Made by a program: the position numbers and the translations under genes. Below the pieces are notes generated by a model, which ran no database searches, was not told where the DNA came from, and was given only the letters and a program-made list of their open reading frames with translations. Below are positions 35,539 to 45,103 of a DNA stretch of 64,000 bases, piece by piece. Every line of letters starts with the position of its first letter. Positions within the stretch are counted from its first letter, which is position 1. The DNA is from Rhodobacter sp. NTK016B (GTDB lineage Bacteria; Pseudomonadota; Alphaproteobacteria; Rhodobacterales; Rhodobacteraceae), in contig NZ_JAFKOK010000009.1 in assembly GCF_017303295.1 (NCBI RefSeq), forward strand, positions 161,270-225,269. Reading direction: 5' to 3'.

Positions 35539-36878
35539 CAGTTGCCGTTCATCGCCGAGAGACCGCGCAGGATGTCCAGCGCATAGGCCAGCTGGTAATC
35601 CTCGTCGCGCAGCTGAGCGACCTCTTCGGCGGCGCGCTCTTCCTCTTCCATCTGCCGACGTTCGTCATCGGTGATGTTGGTGTTGGACAGCGCGCCCCGC
35701 AGCGTGGATTCCGAGCGAAGCGGACGCGGCGTGACGCCGTCTTCCTCGGGCGCGATGGCGGCATCGTGGCGCGGCGGCTGATGCACAACGATGTCGGGCG
35801 CCACGCCCAGAGCCTGAATCGACCGGCCCGAGGGGGTGTAATACAGCGCCGTCGTCAGGCGCATGGCCCCGTCGCCGCGCAGCGGGATCAGCGACTGGAC
35901 CGAGCCCTTGCCGAAGCTGCGCTCGCCCACCACGACCGCGCGGCGGTGATCTTGCAGCGCACCCGCGACGATCTCGCTGGCCGAGGCCGAGCCGCCATTG
36001 ATCAGCACCACCATCGGCCGCCCGTCGATCAGATCGCCGGTCGTGGCGTTGTAGCGCTCGCCTTCGGCTTCGTCGCGGCCGCGGGTCGAGACGATCTCGC
36101 CCTGCTCAAGGAAGGCATCCGACACGCGGATCGCCTGCATCAGCAGACCGCCGGGATTGTTGCGCAGATCCAGAACGATGCCCTGAAGCTGGTCGATGCC
36201 GCCCAGTTCCTCGATGCCCTGCTCAAGCTCGGTTTCGAGATTGTCATAGGTCTGTTCGTTGAAAGTCGTCACGCGCAGCACGACGATATCTCCCTCGACG
36301 CGCGAACGGACGGCCTGAATGCGGATCGTGTCGCGGATGATCGACAGATCGAACGGCTCGCTGGCGCCCTCGCGCATGATCGTCACGACGATCTCGCTGC
36401 CGACCGGGCCGCGCATCAGATCCACCGCCTCGGGCAGCGTCAGGCCCAGAAGCGAGACGCCGTCGACATGGGTCAGCACATCGCCGGGCTGCACGCCGGC
36501 ATCGGCGGCGGGCGTGTCGTCGATCGGGGTGATGACGCGGACATAGCCGTCCTGCTGGGTGATCTCGATCCCCAGCCCGCCAAAGGCGCCGCGCGTCTGC
36601 ACGCGCATGTCTTCGTAATCGTCGGGCGGCAGGTAGCTCGAATGCGGGTCGAGCGAATTCAGCATGCCGTTGATCGCCGCTTCGATCAGCTGGCCGGTAT
36701 CGGCCTCGTTGACATATTGCGCGCGGATCCTCTCGAACACGTCGCCGAACAGGTCGAGCTGTTCATAGACCGACTGGTTGGCGTCCTGTTCCTGCGCCAG
36801 AAGCGGCGCGGCGACCTGTGTCGACAACACGGCTCCGCCGAGAATGCCCGCCGCCGCTGCCACCAGATACTTGTTCAT
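35538..36878 (-). CDS. ctpA: Carboxy-terminal processing protease (S41 family)
   Basis: 446 residues from the ATG at 36878 ([20 protein letters not shown], an uncleaved or cleaved signal sequence). The layout is an N-terminal helical region, a PDZ domain (~90-170, [20 protein letters not shown]), then the S41 peptidase domain. The catalytic Ser is in [15 protein letters not shown] and the Lys in [13 protein letters not shown]. It cleaves C-terminal tails of periplasmic proteins. Its place after the EnvC-like gene and before rppH suggests a cell-envelope operon; in other bacteria Ctp proteases regulate murein hydrolases. Confidence 0.94.
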   Translation of the reverse strand: MNKYLVAAAAGILGGAVLSTQVAAPLLAQEQDANQSVYEQLDLFGDVFERIRAQYVNEADTGQLIEAAINGMLNSLDPHSSYLPPDDYEDMRVQTRGAFGGLGIEITQQDGYVRVITPIDDTPAADAGVQPGDVLTHVDGVSLLGLTLPEAVDLMRGPVGSEIVVTIMREGASEPFDLSIIRDTIRIQAVRSRVEGDIVVLRVTTFNEQTYDNLETELEQGIEELGGIDQLQGIVLDLRNNPGGLLMQAIRVSDAFLEQGEIVSTRGRDEAEGERYNATTGDLIDGRPMVVLINGGSASASEIVAGALQDHRRAVVVGERSFGKGSVQSLIPLRGDGAMRLTTALYYTPSGRSIQALGVAPDIVVHQPPRHDAAIAPEEDGVTPRPLRSESTLRGALSNTNITDDERRQMEEEERAAEEVAQLRDEDYQLAYALDILRGLSAMNGN

Positions 36879-36933
36879 GCTTCCATCCCGTCTGTCGGTC
36901 CTGCGCGCCCTGCCGCGCGCGTGTCCAGCCGTG

Positions 36934-38079
36934 TCACGGCTGCTGTCCACTCAAATCGAACCAGTCGGCAGGGTCAATGGCCTGCCCGTTCCGCCGCAAT
37001 TCCAGATACAGCGTTTCGCCCCGGCTCGCCACCTCGTCAACGCGCACGAATTCGTCAGCCGCCGGATCGCCCCCGGGCATCAGGCCCAGCGCGTCGCCCT
37101 GAGCCACGACCTCGCCCACCCGCGGATAGACCACGTCGAGCCCGGCGATCACGATCAGCCAGCCCTCGCCCGGTTCCAGCAACACGACGTTGCCGTAATC
37201 CAGAAGCGGCCCGCGATAGCGTACCGTGCCGTACCACGGCGCCACGACCAGCGCGCCCGGCTCGGTCGCCAGAACCAGCCCCGGCCGCTCGATCCCGGCG
37301 GCGTCGGCCTCGCCCGCGCCACGCAGGACCGTGGCGATGGCGGGCAGTTCCAGCCGCCCGCGCGCGGTTTCGAAAAGCGGCAGCTCGGACGACGCGCCCG
37401 AGGGGCGCTCGGCCAGACCGCTCGCCAATCCCTGCAGCGTACGCACCGATTCCAGCAGCGCCAGCATCCGCGTCTCGTCATCGCCCACCCGGGGCGGCAA
37501 TTCGCGCCGGTCGGCCATCGCCTGACTCAGTTCCGCCCGCGCGTCCTGCAGGCTGGCCAGCCCTGAGGCCAGCGTGTCGACCGCGCTCTCACGCACCGCA
37601 CGCAGGTCGCGCAGCTCGCGCGCCAGCGCGCCGATGCGGTCGGCCTCGGCCTGCATGCCCGCCGCGACATCGGCGATCATCATCCCCGCCCGCGCGGTCG
37701 CCAGCGGGCCCTGCGGATGGACCATCATCACCGGTCCCTCGACCCGCTCGACCGCCATCATCGCGCCCAGAACGCGGCTGACCTGCGCCTGTTGCTGTTC
37801 GAGCACCCGCTCGACCGCCGCCTCGCGCAGGGATGCCTCGCGCATCCCTTCGCGCAAGGCCGACAACCCCGCCTCATGCGCCCGGATCGCCCGCGTCAGC
37901 GCGTCGATCTGGTCCGGCGCCTGACGCGCCTCGCCCAGACTGTCGATCGCCGTCAGCAGATCGATCGCGGCGGCCTGCGCGTTCTCGGCGGTATTGGCGG
38001 CAACCGGCGCGGCGCTCAGGGCGCATCCGAGCCCCAGCACAACCCCGAGCACCCGAGCCAGAGACCCCGCGCGCGCCAT
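36934..38079 (-). CDS. EnvC-like murein hydrolase activator (degenerate M23/LytM)
   Basis: 381 residues. The N-terminus is a signal peptide (VLGLGCALSAAPVAA). It is followed by long coiled-coil helices (~35-210) and a C-terminal LytM-type domain (VVAPWYGTVRYRGPLLDYGN, LIVIAGLDVVYPRVGEVVAQG, LYLELRRNGQAIDP). The zinc ligands of active M23 peptidases are absent (no HxH before the C-terminal LELRRNG), as in EnvC, which activates amidases at the septum instead of cutting peptidoglycan. It begins four nt after the gpmI stop and precedes ctpA. Confidence 0.88.
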   Translation of the reverse strand: MARAGSLARVLGVVLGLGCALSAAPVAANTAENAQAAAIDLLTAIDSLGEARQAPDQIDALTRAIRAHEAGLSALREGMREASLREAAVERVLEQQQAQVSRVLGAMMAVERVEGPVMMVHPQGPLATARAGMMIADVAAGMQAEADRIGALARELRDLRAVRESAVDTLASGLASLQDARAELSQAMADRRELPPRVGDDETRMLALLESVRTLQGLASGLAERPSGASSELPLFETARGRLELPAIATVLRGAGEADAAGIERPGLVLATEPGALVVAPWYGTVRYRGPLLDYGNVVLLEPGEGWLIVIAGLDVVYPRVGEVVAQGDALGLMPGGDPAADEFVRVDEVASRGETLYLELRRNGQAIDPADWFDLSGQQP

Positions 38080-38082
38080 CGC

Positions 38083-39606
38083 TCAGGCCTTCCGGATCAG
38101 GCTTTTGCCGGTCATCTCGTCGGGCTGCGGCACGCCCATGAGTTCCAGAAGCGTAGGCGCCACATCGGCCAGCCGGCCATCGGCCAGCGTCGCCCCTTCG
38201 GGCCCGCCGATCAATGCAACCGGAACGAGATTCGTCGTATGCGCGGTATGCGGCCCGCCGGTGGCATAATCGATCATCTGCTCGCAATTGCCGTGATCGG
38301 CGGTCAGCACCATGGCGCCGCCCGCAGCCTCGAGCGCGGCCAGAACCTTACCAAGCCCCTGATCCACGGCTTCGACCGCCTTGATCCCGGCCTCGACCAC
38401 GCCGGTATGGCCGACCATGTCAGGATTGGCGAAATTGGTGACGATCAGATCGTAGCCGGCCTCGATCACCTCGACGAATTTCTCCGTGACCTGCGCGGCC
38501 GACATTTCGGGCTGCAGATCATAGGTCGCGACCTTGGGGCTTTGCGGCATGAAGCGGTCCTCGCCCTCTTCGGGCACTTCCTTGCCACCGTTGAGGAAGA
38601 AGGTCACATGCGGATATTTCTCGGTCTCGGCCAGCCGGAACTGGCGCAAACCCTGCTTGGCCACCCATTCGCCCAAGGTGTTGCGGATCACCCGCTTGGG
38701 AAAGGCGGTCTTCATGAAGGCGTTATGGGCGTCGGAATATTCGACCATGCCCAGCATCATCGCCCAATCGGGCCGCTGACGCGCCTCGAACCCGTTGAAG
38801 GCGGGCGCGCCCACGGCGGCCAGGATCTCGCGCGCCCGGTCAGCGCGGAAATTCAGACAGAACAAACCGTCGCCGCCCCGCGCGCCCTTGTAGCGGCCGA
38901 TCACGGTGGGGGTGATGAATTCGTCCGTCTCGCCCGCCGCGTAGGCCTGCGCGACGGCGGCCTGCGCAACGGGGGCCTCGCGACCCGTCGCACGGATCAT
39001 CGCGTCATAGGCCTTCTCGACCCGCTCCCAACGCGAATCGCGGTCCATCGCGTAGTAACGCCCGATCACAGTGCCGATCGTCGCGCCGTCGGGCAGGCTG
39101 GCAGCCAGATCGGCAATGAACCCGTCGGCCGATTTCGGCGCCACGTCGCGCCCGTCGGTGATCGCATGGATCACCACCGGCACGCCGGCCCCGGCGATTG
39201 CCGCCACGGCGGCCTTGAGATGGGTGATATGCCCATGCACACCGCCATCCGAGACCAAAGCCATCAGATGCGCGGTCCCGCCCGTGCCCTGCAGCCGCCG
39301 GATGAAATCCTGAAGCGCCCGGTTCTGCGCGAAAGAGCCATCCTCGACCGCCAGATCGATCTGCCCCAGATCCATCGCCACGACCCGGCCCGCGCCGATA
39401 TTGGTGTGGCCGACCTCGGAATTGCCCATCTGCCCCTCGGGCAGACCCACATCGTTGCCGAAAGTCACCAGCGTCGCATGGGGACAGGTCGCCATCACGC
39501 GGTCGAAATTCGGCGTATTGCCAAGGGCTACGGCATTGCCTTCGGATTTCGGATTGATGCCCCATCCATCGAGAATGCACAGAACGACGGGTTTCTTGCC
39601 GGTCAT
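38083..39606 (-). CDS. gpmI: 2,3-bisphosphoglycerate-independent phosphoglycerate mutase
   Basis: 507 residues from the ATG at 39606 (MTGKKPVVLCILDGWGI). It interconverts 3- and 2-phosphoglycerate in glycolysis and gluconeogenesis and binds two Mn ions. Visible motifs are the metal-binding ILDGWG, the catalytic Ser region QMGNSEVGHTNIGAGR, SDGGVHGH and FANPDMVGHTG, and VLTADHGNCE near the C-terminus. Length is typical. It heads a minus-strand run with the EnvC-like and ctpA genes. This order is frequent in Rhodobacteraceae (family knowledge). Confidence 0.95.
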   Translation of the reverse strand: MTGKKPVVLCILDGWGINPKSEGNAVALGNTPNFDRVMATCPHATLVTFGNDVGLPEGQMGNSEVGHTNIGAGRVVAMDLGQIDLAVEDGSFAQNRALQDFIRRLQGTGGTAHLMALVSDGGVHGHITHLKAAVAAIAGAGVPVVIHAITDGRDVAPKSADGFIADLAASLPDGATIGTVIGRYYAMDRDSRWERVEKAYDAMIRATGREAPVAQAAVAQAYAAGETDEFITPTVIGRYKGARGGDGLFCLNFRADRAREILAAVGAPAFNGFEARQRPDWAMMLGMVEYSDAHNAFMKTAFPKRVIRNTLGEWVAKQGLRQFRLAETEKYPHVTFFLNGGKEVPEEGEDRFMPQSPKVATYDLQPEMSAAQVTEKFVEVIEAGYDLIVTNFANPDMVGHTGVVEAGIKAVEAVDQGLGKVLAALEAAGGAMVLTADHGNCEQMIDYATGGPHTAHTTNLVPVALIGGPEGATLADGRLADVAPTLLELMGVPQPDEMTGKSLIRKA

Positions 39607-39740
39607 GCCGGGCCTCCGGTCTTTTTGTGGCCTGTTGTCAGGCACTGTCTATGCCCGGGACCCGCCGGGAGCAATGCCGAAGGCCCGCGCTGCGCATCAT
39701 GTCGCGCGTGGCGGCCCTGGACGCGGCGCGCCCGAAGCAA

Positions 39741-39880
39741 GGGGGGCTGTCTGCCCCCCTCGGCCTGCGGCCTCACCCCCCGAGGATATTTGTGGATCAA
39801 AGATGCCGGTTAGCGAAACGTTAACGCCCATCTTTGATCTCTAAATATCCCGGGGGTCCGGGGGCTGGCCCCCGGGGCTG
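39741..39880. repeat. Palindromic intergenic repeat, copy 2 (long inverted repeat)
   Basis: GGGGGGCTGTCTGCCCCCC and a CCTGCGGCCTCACCCCCC block lead into the 22-nt arm at 39784-39805. A 23-nt loop follows, then the inverted arm at 39829-39850, which pairs at 19 of 22 positions. A second G/C-run hairpin closes it (39851-39880). The left part is nearly identical to copy 1 at 5003-5062 (arm 20 of 22). Confidence 0.82.
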
Positions 39881-39935
39881 TCGGCCTGCCCGGCGCCGGA
39901 TCGACTCGACTCGTTCTCCCGCCCGCGCTAAATGA

Positions 39936-39950
39936 GAACATATCAAGAAC
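39936..39950. promoter_or_regulatory. LexA (SOS) box
   Basis: GAAC-ATATCAA-GAAC is an exact match to the alphaproteobacterial LexA operator (direct repeat GTTC-N7-GTTC, read on the opposite strand). It ends only nine nt before the imuB start codon, so bound LexA would block the start region directly. It explains SOS control of the imuB-dnaE2 pair. Confidence 0.85.
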
Positions 39951-39959
39951 AAGCGATCC

Positions 39960-41480
39960 ATGTCTGCGCGTATCCTGTCCCTTTTCCTCCCCCGCCTCGC
40001 CAGCGATCTCGTGCGGCGGCGGGCGCGCGAGGTTGGCGAGCTTCTGGTGCTGGTGGCGCGCCAGGGGCGGGGAGAGGTCTTGGCCTGTCTCACCCCCGAG
40101 GCCTCGGCGCAGGGGTTGCGCAAGGGGCAGTCGCTGTCGGAAGCGCGCACGTTGCTGCCCGGCCTGACCACCCGTCCGCACGATCCCGCCCTGCCCCGCC
40201 GCGCGCTGCAGGCGTTGCGCCGCTGGGCGCTGCGCTATGCCCCCTGGGTGGCGGTCGATGGCGAGGACGGGCTGGTTCTGGACCTGACGGGATCGGCGCA
40301 TCTGATGGGGGGCGAGGCGGCGTTGTGCGCCGATATGGCGCAGCGGCTGGCGGCAATGGGGATCGAGGCGCGACTCGCGGTGGCGCCGACGCGCGGCGCG
40401 GCCTGGGCGCTGGCGCGGTTCGCGCCCGGCCCTGTCACGCTGGCCGACGAGGCGCGCGCGGCGATTGCCCCGCTGCCGATGGCCGCCCTGCGGCTCGATG
40501 CCGACACCGTGGCCGGGCTGGCGCGGCTGGGGCTGGCGCGAATCGGCGATCTCAGCCGCACGCCACGCGCGCCGCTGACCCGTCGCTTCGGCCCCGACGT
40601 GATGCTGCGGCTCGATCAGGCGCAGGGCGCGCTGCGCGAGCCGGTTGCCGCGCCCCCCGATACCGCCCCCCATGCCGTGCGCCTGTCGCTGCCCGAGCCG
40701 ATCGGCACGACTGCGGACGTGATGGCGGGGCTTACGCGGCTGCTGGAGCGGTTGTGCCGCAGGCTGGCGCGCGAAGAGGCCGGGGCGCGACGGCTCAGGC
40801 TGGAACTGGCGCGGGCCGATGGTGGCCGAGCCGAGGCCGAGATCGCGCTCGCCCGGCCGATGCGTGACCCGGCGGCGATGGCCGCGCTGTTCGAGCGCGC
40901 GATCGAGGCGCTGGAGGCGGGCTTCGGCTTCGACGCGCTGCGGCTCTCGGCGCCGGGGGTCGAGGCGTTGCCGCCCGCGCAGCTCGGTGGTGACGGGTAT
41001 CGCGGCGGAAAGCCTGACGGGGCGATACAAGTGGGCGGTAGCAGCGGCCGTTCGGAAGAACTGGCCGATCTGATGACGCGGCTGGGCAACCGGGTGGGGC
41101 TGGAATCGCTGATCCGCCCGCTGCCCGCCGACAGCCATATTCCTGAGCGCGCCTTTCTCAGGGCCTCGGCCGTGTTCACCGAAGCGCCCGGCGCCTGGCC
41201 GTACAATGCCGAGCGGCCGCTGGTTCTGTTCCCGCCCGAGCCGCTCGAGGCCCCGGCCTTGCCCGACCCGCCCCGGCACCTGCGCTGGCGACGGCAGGCG
41301 CTGACGCGGCTGCGGGCTTTCGGGCCCGAACGGCTGACGCCGGAATGGTGGCTGGACGATCCGCTCTGGCGCAGTGGCGTGCGGGATTACTGGCGGCTGG
41401 AGACGGTCGAGGGCCCGCGGCTGTGGATCTTCTTCACACCGCAGGAACCGGGCTGGGCGGTACAGGGGGAATTCGAATGA
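39960..41480 (+). CDS. imuB: ImuB, catalytically impaired Y-family polymerase-like protein
   Basis: 506 residues. The N-terminus SARILSLFLPRLASDLVRR is the ImuB hallmark, followed by palm/finger-like segments (AVDGEDGLVLDLTGSAHLMG, LAVAPTRGAAWALARF) and a helix-hairpin-helix stretch (LARLGLARIGDLSRTP). The acidic residues of active Y-family polymerases are largely missing at the N-terminus. The long C-terminal tail contains PRHLRWRR and a WWLDDPLW...RDYWRLET motif. ImuB is the hub of the mutasome, bridging the beta clamp and DnaE2 during damage-induced mutagenesis. No ribosome binding site is visible in the nine nt between the LexA box and the ATG, so the mRNA may be leaderless or nearly so. 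imuA is not adjacent. Confidence 0.93.
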   Translation: MSARILSLFLPRLASDLVRRRAREVGELLVLVARQGRGEVLACLTPEASAQGLRKGQSLSEARTLLPGLTTRPHDPALPRRALQALRRWALRYAPWVAVDGEDGLVLDLTGSAHLMGGEAALCADMAQRLAAMGIEARLAVAPTRGAAWALARFAPGPVTLADEARAAIAPLPMAALRLDADTVAGLARLGLARIGDLSRTPRAPLTRRFGPDVMLRLDQAQGALREPVAAPPDTAPHAVRLSLPEPIGTTADVMAGLTRLLERLCRRLAREEAGARRLRLELARADGGRAEAEIALARPMRDPAAMAALFERAIEALEAGFGFDALRLSAPGVEALPPAQLGGDGYRGGKPDGAIQVGGSSGRSEELADLMTRLGNRVGLESLIRPLPADSHIPERAFLRASAVFTEAPGAWPYNAERPLVLFPPEPLEAPALPDPPRHLRWRRQALTRLRAFGPERLTPEWWLDDPLWRSGVRDYWRLETVEGPRLWIFFTPQEPGWAVQGEFE

Positions 41481-44400
41481 GCCCCGAGGGCAGGACGGAA
41501 GAAAGGGCAGAAGAGACCGCGGCCCCGTCCGGTGGCGCTGCCGGTGGCGGGTCTCCGGAGTATTTGGAACGAGGGGAAAGGCCAGACGGCAGGCACGAAG
41601 ACAGGCACGAAGACAGGCACGAAGACAGACAGGGCGAAAGGCGGGGCGATCTGACGCCCGGCACGCGCTATGCCGAGCTTTGCGTGACGACGAATTTCAC
41701 CTTCCTGACCGGCGCCTCGCATCCCGAGGAAATGGTCGCGCGCGCGGCCGAACTGGGGCTCGAGGCGGTGGCGATCACCGACCGCAACAGCCTTGCGGGC
41801 GTGGTCCGCGCTCATTCCGCGCTGCGCGAGATCCGGCGCGGAATGGCCGAGGGCGGCACGGTGACGATTCGCGGGCAGGTCGTACACGACCCGTCCAGCC
41901 GGCAGGACGACCGGGGCGCGGGCATCCCCGCCCCGCCGCGCCTGCCGCAGCTGATCATCGGCGCGCGGCTCGTCTTCAGCGATACCCCGGTCGAGTGGCT
42001 GGCCCTGCCGACCGACCGCGCGGCTTATGCGCGGCTGTCGCGGATGCTGTCCACGGGCAAGCGGCGGGCCGAGAAGGGGCGCTGCGATCTGCATCTGGCC
42101 GACCTGCAGGCCGAGGGCGAGGGGCTGATCCTGATCGGGCTGCCCCCCGAGGACGGCGCGCCCGAGGCCCAGCTGCGCGACATGATGCGGCGCTTTCCCG
42201 GCCATGTCTTTCTGGGCGCCGCGCCGCGCTATGACGGGCGCGATCAGGCGCGGCTGGCCGAGCGCGCGCGGCTGGCACAGCGGACGGGGGTGCCGATGGT
42301 GGCCGTGGGCGACGTGCTGATGCATCACGCGCGGCGGCGGCGGCTGGCCGATGTGCTGACCTGTCTGCGCGAGGGCTGCACGATCGACCGGATCGGACGG
42401 CGCGCTTTGCCCAATGCCGAACGGCGGCTCAAGCCCGCCGCCGACATGGCGCGGATGTTCCGCGCGCATCCGGCGGCGATCCGGCGCACGCTGGACATCG
42501 CCCGGCGCTGTGCCTTCTCGCTCGATGAGCTGAGCTACGAATATCCCGACGAGATCAGCAATGGCGAACCGCCGCAGAAACGGCTGGAGCGGCTGACCAC
42601 CGAAGGGCTCCGGCGCCGCTTCCCGCGCGGGGTGCCGCAGGACACGCTGCAGAAGATCGAGAAAGAGCTGAGGATCATCGGCAAGCTGGGCTTTGCCGCC
42701 TATTTCCTGACGGTCAACGACATCGTCTCTTTCGCGCGCTCGAAGGGCATCCTGTGTCAGGGGCGCGGCTCGGCTGCCAATTCGGTGATCTGCTACGCGC
42801 TGGGGATCACCGAGGTGGCGCCCGACACGATCAGCATGGTCTTCGAGCGTTTCATGTCCGAAGCGCGCGGCGAGCCGCCCGATATCGACGTGGATTTCGA
42901 GCATGAGCGCCGCGAAGAAGTGATCCAGCATATCTACGAAACCTATGGCCGCCACCGCGCCGGGCTGACCGCGACAGTGATCCATTTCCGCTCGCGCGCG
43001 GCGATCCGCGAGGTAGGCAAGGTCATGGGCCTGTCCGAAGATCTGCTGGCCGCCATCGCCTCAGGGTCGTGGGGCTGGTCGTCGCACGCCCCCTCGCGCG
43101 AGGCTGTGCAGGAGCTGGGCCTCAACCCCGACGATCGCAGGCTGGCGCAGACGCTGGATCTGATCGCCGAGATCATCGGCTTTCCGCGCCACCTGTCGCA
43201 GCATGTCGGCGGTTTCGTCATCACCAAGGGACGGCTGGATGAGCTCTGCCCGATCGAGAACGCGGCGATGGACGGGCGCACCGTCATCGAATGGGACAAG
43301 GACGATATCGACGCGCTGGGGATCTTGAAGGTCGATGTGCTCAGCCTCGGGATGCTGACCTGCATCCGCAAGGCCTTCGACCTGATCGCGCAGCACCGGG
43401 GCCAGCACTGGGGTCTGGAGAACCTGCCGCGCGAGGATCCCGACACCTATGACATGCTGTGCAAGGCCGATGCGATCGGCGTGTTTCAGGTCGAAAGCCG
43501 CGCACAGATGGCCTTTCTGCCGCGCATGAAGCCGCGCGAATTCTACGATCTGGTGATCGAGGTGGCGATCATCCGCCCCGGCCCCATTCAGGGCGGGATG
43601 GTGCATCCCTATATCAACCGCCGTCAGGGCAAGGAGGATGTCGTCCTGCCCTCGACCGAATTGCGCGCGGTGCTGGAGCGCACGATGGGCGTGCCGTTGT
43701 TTCAGGAACAGGCGATGCAGATCGCCGTGGTCGCGGCCGGTTTTACCCCCGAAGAAGCCGACCGCCTGCGCCGCTCGCTGGCGACCTTCAAGCGGATGGG
43801 CACGATCGGCGCCTTCAAGGACCGGTTCATCGGCGGAATGCTGGAGCGCGGCTATGACCTGCCCTTCGCCGAGCAATGCTTCGCGCAGATCGAGGGCTTC
43901 GGCGAATACGGGTTCCCCGAAAGCCACGCCGCCAGCTTCGCGCTTCTGGTCTATGCCTCGGCCTGGCTGAAGCGGCACCATCCGGCGGCCTTTACCTGCG
44001 CGCTGCTGAATTCGCAGCCGATGGGCTTCTACGCCCCCGCCCAGCTGGTGCGCGATCTGCAGGAACACGGCCACGAGGTCCGGCCGATCAGCGTCAACCA
44101 TTCGGACTGGGACAACACGCTGGAAAAGCGGCCCGACGGCAAGCTGGCGCTCAGGCTGGGCTTCCGGCAGATCAAGGGCCTGCGCGAAGAGGATGCGCAA
44201 TGGATCGTCGCCTGCCGGGGCAACGGTTATCCGGATGTGGAAAGCCTGTGGCGGCGCGCGGGCGTGGCGCCGCCCGCGCTGGAAAAGCTGGCCGTGGCCG
44301 ATGCTTTCGCGCCGATGCGACTGAACCGCCGCGACGCGCTCTGGGCGGTCAAGGCGATCCGCGCGCCCAAGCCCCTGCCGCTGTTCGGCAATACCGGCGA

Positions 44401-44998
44401 AGGCGTCACCGAACCCGAGGCCGACCTGCCGCAGATGACGCTGGGCGAGCAGGTGATCGACGATTACCTGTCGCTGCGCCTGAGCCTGCGCGCGCATCCG
44501 ATGGAGATCGTGCGCCCCAATCTGCCCGGCCTCACCGCCGCCGCCGATCTGGGGCAATCTCCGCCCAAGGTCAGCGTCTGCGGGCTGGTGATAACCCGGC
44601 AGCGACCCGGCACGGCCTCGGGGGTGATCTTCATCACGCTCGAGGACGAGACCGGCGTGTGCAACGTCGTCGTCTGGCCCAAGGTCTATGAGCGCTTCCG
44701 CCGCATCGTCATCGGCGGGCGGCTGTTGAAGATCACCGGGCGACTGCAGCGGCAGGAAGGCATCATCCACCTGATCGCCGAGACGGTCGAGGATTACTCG
44801 ATGGCGCTGAATTATCTGGGCGAGCTGGGCACCGAGGCGATCGACCCGACCGAGGGGCGCGGCGACGAAACCCGCCGCCCGGTGCCCTTGCGCGAATTGC
44901 CGGGCAAGCATCCGCTGCGCTCGAAGACGGGCGGCGGCGGGCGGGTGCATCCGCGCGATCAGGCGCGGCTGCTGTTTCCCAGCCGGGACTTCCATTGA
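41477..44998 (+). CDS. dnaE2: Error-prone DNA polymerase III alpha subunit DnaE2 (ImuC)
   Basis: 1173 residues; the ATG overlaps the imuB stop (ATGA). The PHP domain starts near residue 68 (YAELCVTTNFTFLTGASHPEE). The polymerase core shows GRGSAANSVICYALGIT and RGEPPDIDVDFEHERREEVIQ (catalytic aspartates), and GYGF-type FGEYGFPESHAASFALL. A C-terminal OB fold (VSVCGLVITRQRPGTASGVI) follows. It performs translesion synthesis with ImuB after DNA damage. The first ~60 residues are unusual: they are low-complexity, contain three exact 12-bp repeats (RHED x3), and include a stretch resembling the intergenic repeat, so the true start may lie further in. Confidence 0.95.
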   Translation: MSPEGRTEERAEETAAPSGGAAGGGSPEYLERGERPDGRHEDRHEDRHEDRQGERRGDLTPGTRYAELCVTTNFTFLTGASHPEEMVARAAELGLEAVAITDRNSLAGVVRAHSALREIRRGMAEGGTVTIRGQVVHDPSSRQDDRGAGIPAPPRLPQLIIGARLVFSDTPVEWLALPTDRAAYARLSRMLSTGKRRAEKGRCDLHLADLQAEGEGLILIGLPPEDGAPEAQLRDMMRRFPGHVFLGAAPRYDGRDQARLAERARLAQRTGVPMVAVGDVLMHHARRRRLADVLTCLREGCTIDRIGRRALPNAERRLKPAADMARMFRAHPAAIRRTLDIARRCAFSLDELSYEYPDEISNGEPPQKRLERLTTEGLRRRFPRGVPQDTLQKIEKELRIIGKLGFAAYFLTVNDIVSFARSKGILCQGRGSAANSVICYALGITEVAPDTISMVFERFMSEARGEPPDIDVDFEHERREEVIQHIYETYGRHRAGLTATVIHFRSRAAIREVGKVMGLSEDLLAAIASGSWGWSSHAPSREAVQELGLNPDDRRLAQTLDLIAEIIGFPRHLSQHVGGFVITKGRLDELCPIENAAMDGRTVIEWDKDDIDALGILKVDVLSLGMLTCIRKAFDLIAQHRGQHWGLENLPREDPDTYDMLCKADAIGVFQVESRAQMAFLPRMKPREFYDLVIEVAIIRPGPIQGGMVHPYINRRQGKEDVVLPSTELRAVLERTMGVPLFQEQAMQIAVVAAGFTPEEADRLRRSLATFKRMGTIGAFKDRFIGGMLERGYDLPFAEQCFAQIEGFGEYGFPESHAASFALLVYASAWLKRHHPAAFTCALLNSQPMGFYAPAQLVRDLQEHGHEVRPISVNHSDWDNTLEKRPDGKLALRLGFRQIKGLREEDAQWIVACRGNGYPDVESLWRRAGVAPPALEKLAVADAFAPMRLNRRDALWAVKAIRAPKPLPLFGNTGEGVTEPEADLPQMTLGEQVIDDYLSLRLSLRAHPMEIVRPNLPGLTAAADLGQSPPKVSVCGLVITRQRPGTASGVIFITLEDETGVCNVVVWPKVYERFRRIVIGGRLLKITGRLQRQEGIIHLIAETVEDYSMALNYLGELGTEAIDPTEGRGDETRRPVPLRELPGKHPLRSKTGGGGRVHPRDQARLLFPSRDFH
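41592..41627 (+). repeat. 12-bp tandem repeat, three exact copies, in the dnaE2 5' end
   Basis: GGCACGAAGACA occurs three times head to tail and encodes Arg-His-Glu-Asp units. It is in frame, so copy-number change would not break the gene. It lies in the non-conserved leader before the PHP domain. Confidence 0.9.
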
Positions 44999-45103
44999 GC
45001 CAGCCTCCGCCCGAACGTGCACCCGCCCGAACCTGCCCCCGCTTGACCCCGCGCCCCGCAGCGGGCACCTGTGAGGCAACCCGATCCCCGAGACGAGAGC
45101 GTC

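Larger units (their letters stand above)
39607..39959. other. 353-bp gene-free region between divergent gpmI and imuB
   Basis: It holds the second copy of the palindromic repeat (39741-39880) and the LexA box (39936-39950). The remaining ~130 bp next to gpmI shows no convincing reading frame or RNA. I looked for a remnant of imuA, the usual partner of imuB, and found none. Confidence 0.7.

Noticed and set aside
36934..38079. Active M23 endopeptidase call for the EnvC-like protein
   Set aside because: The zinc-binding His/Asp residues are missing, so it is described as a degenerate activator instead.
39741..39880. Insertion-sequence ends or a mini-transposon (MITE) around the long palindrome
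   Set aside because: No target-site duplication or transposase is visible; its copies lie at gene ends and share a terminator-like build, so I report it only as a repeat.
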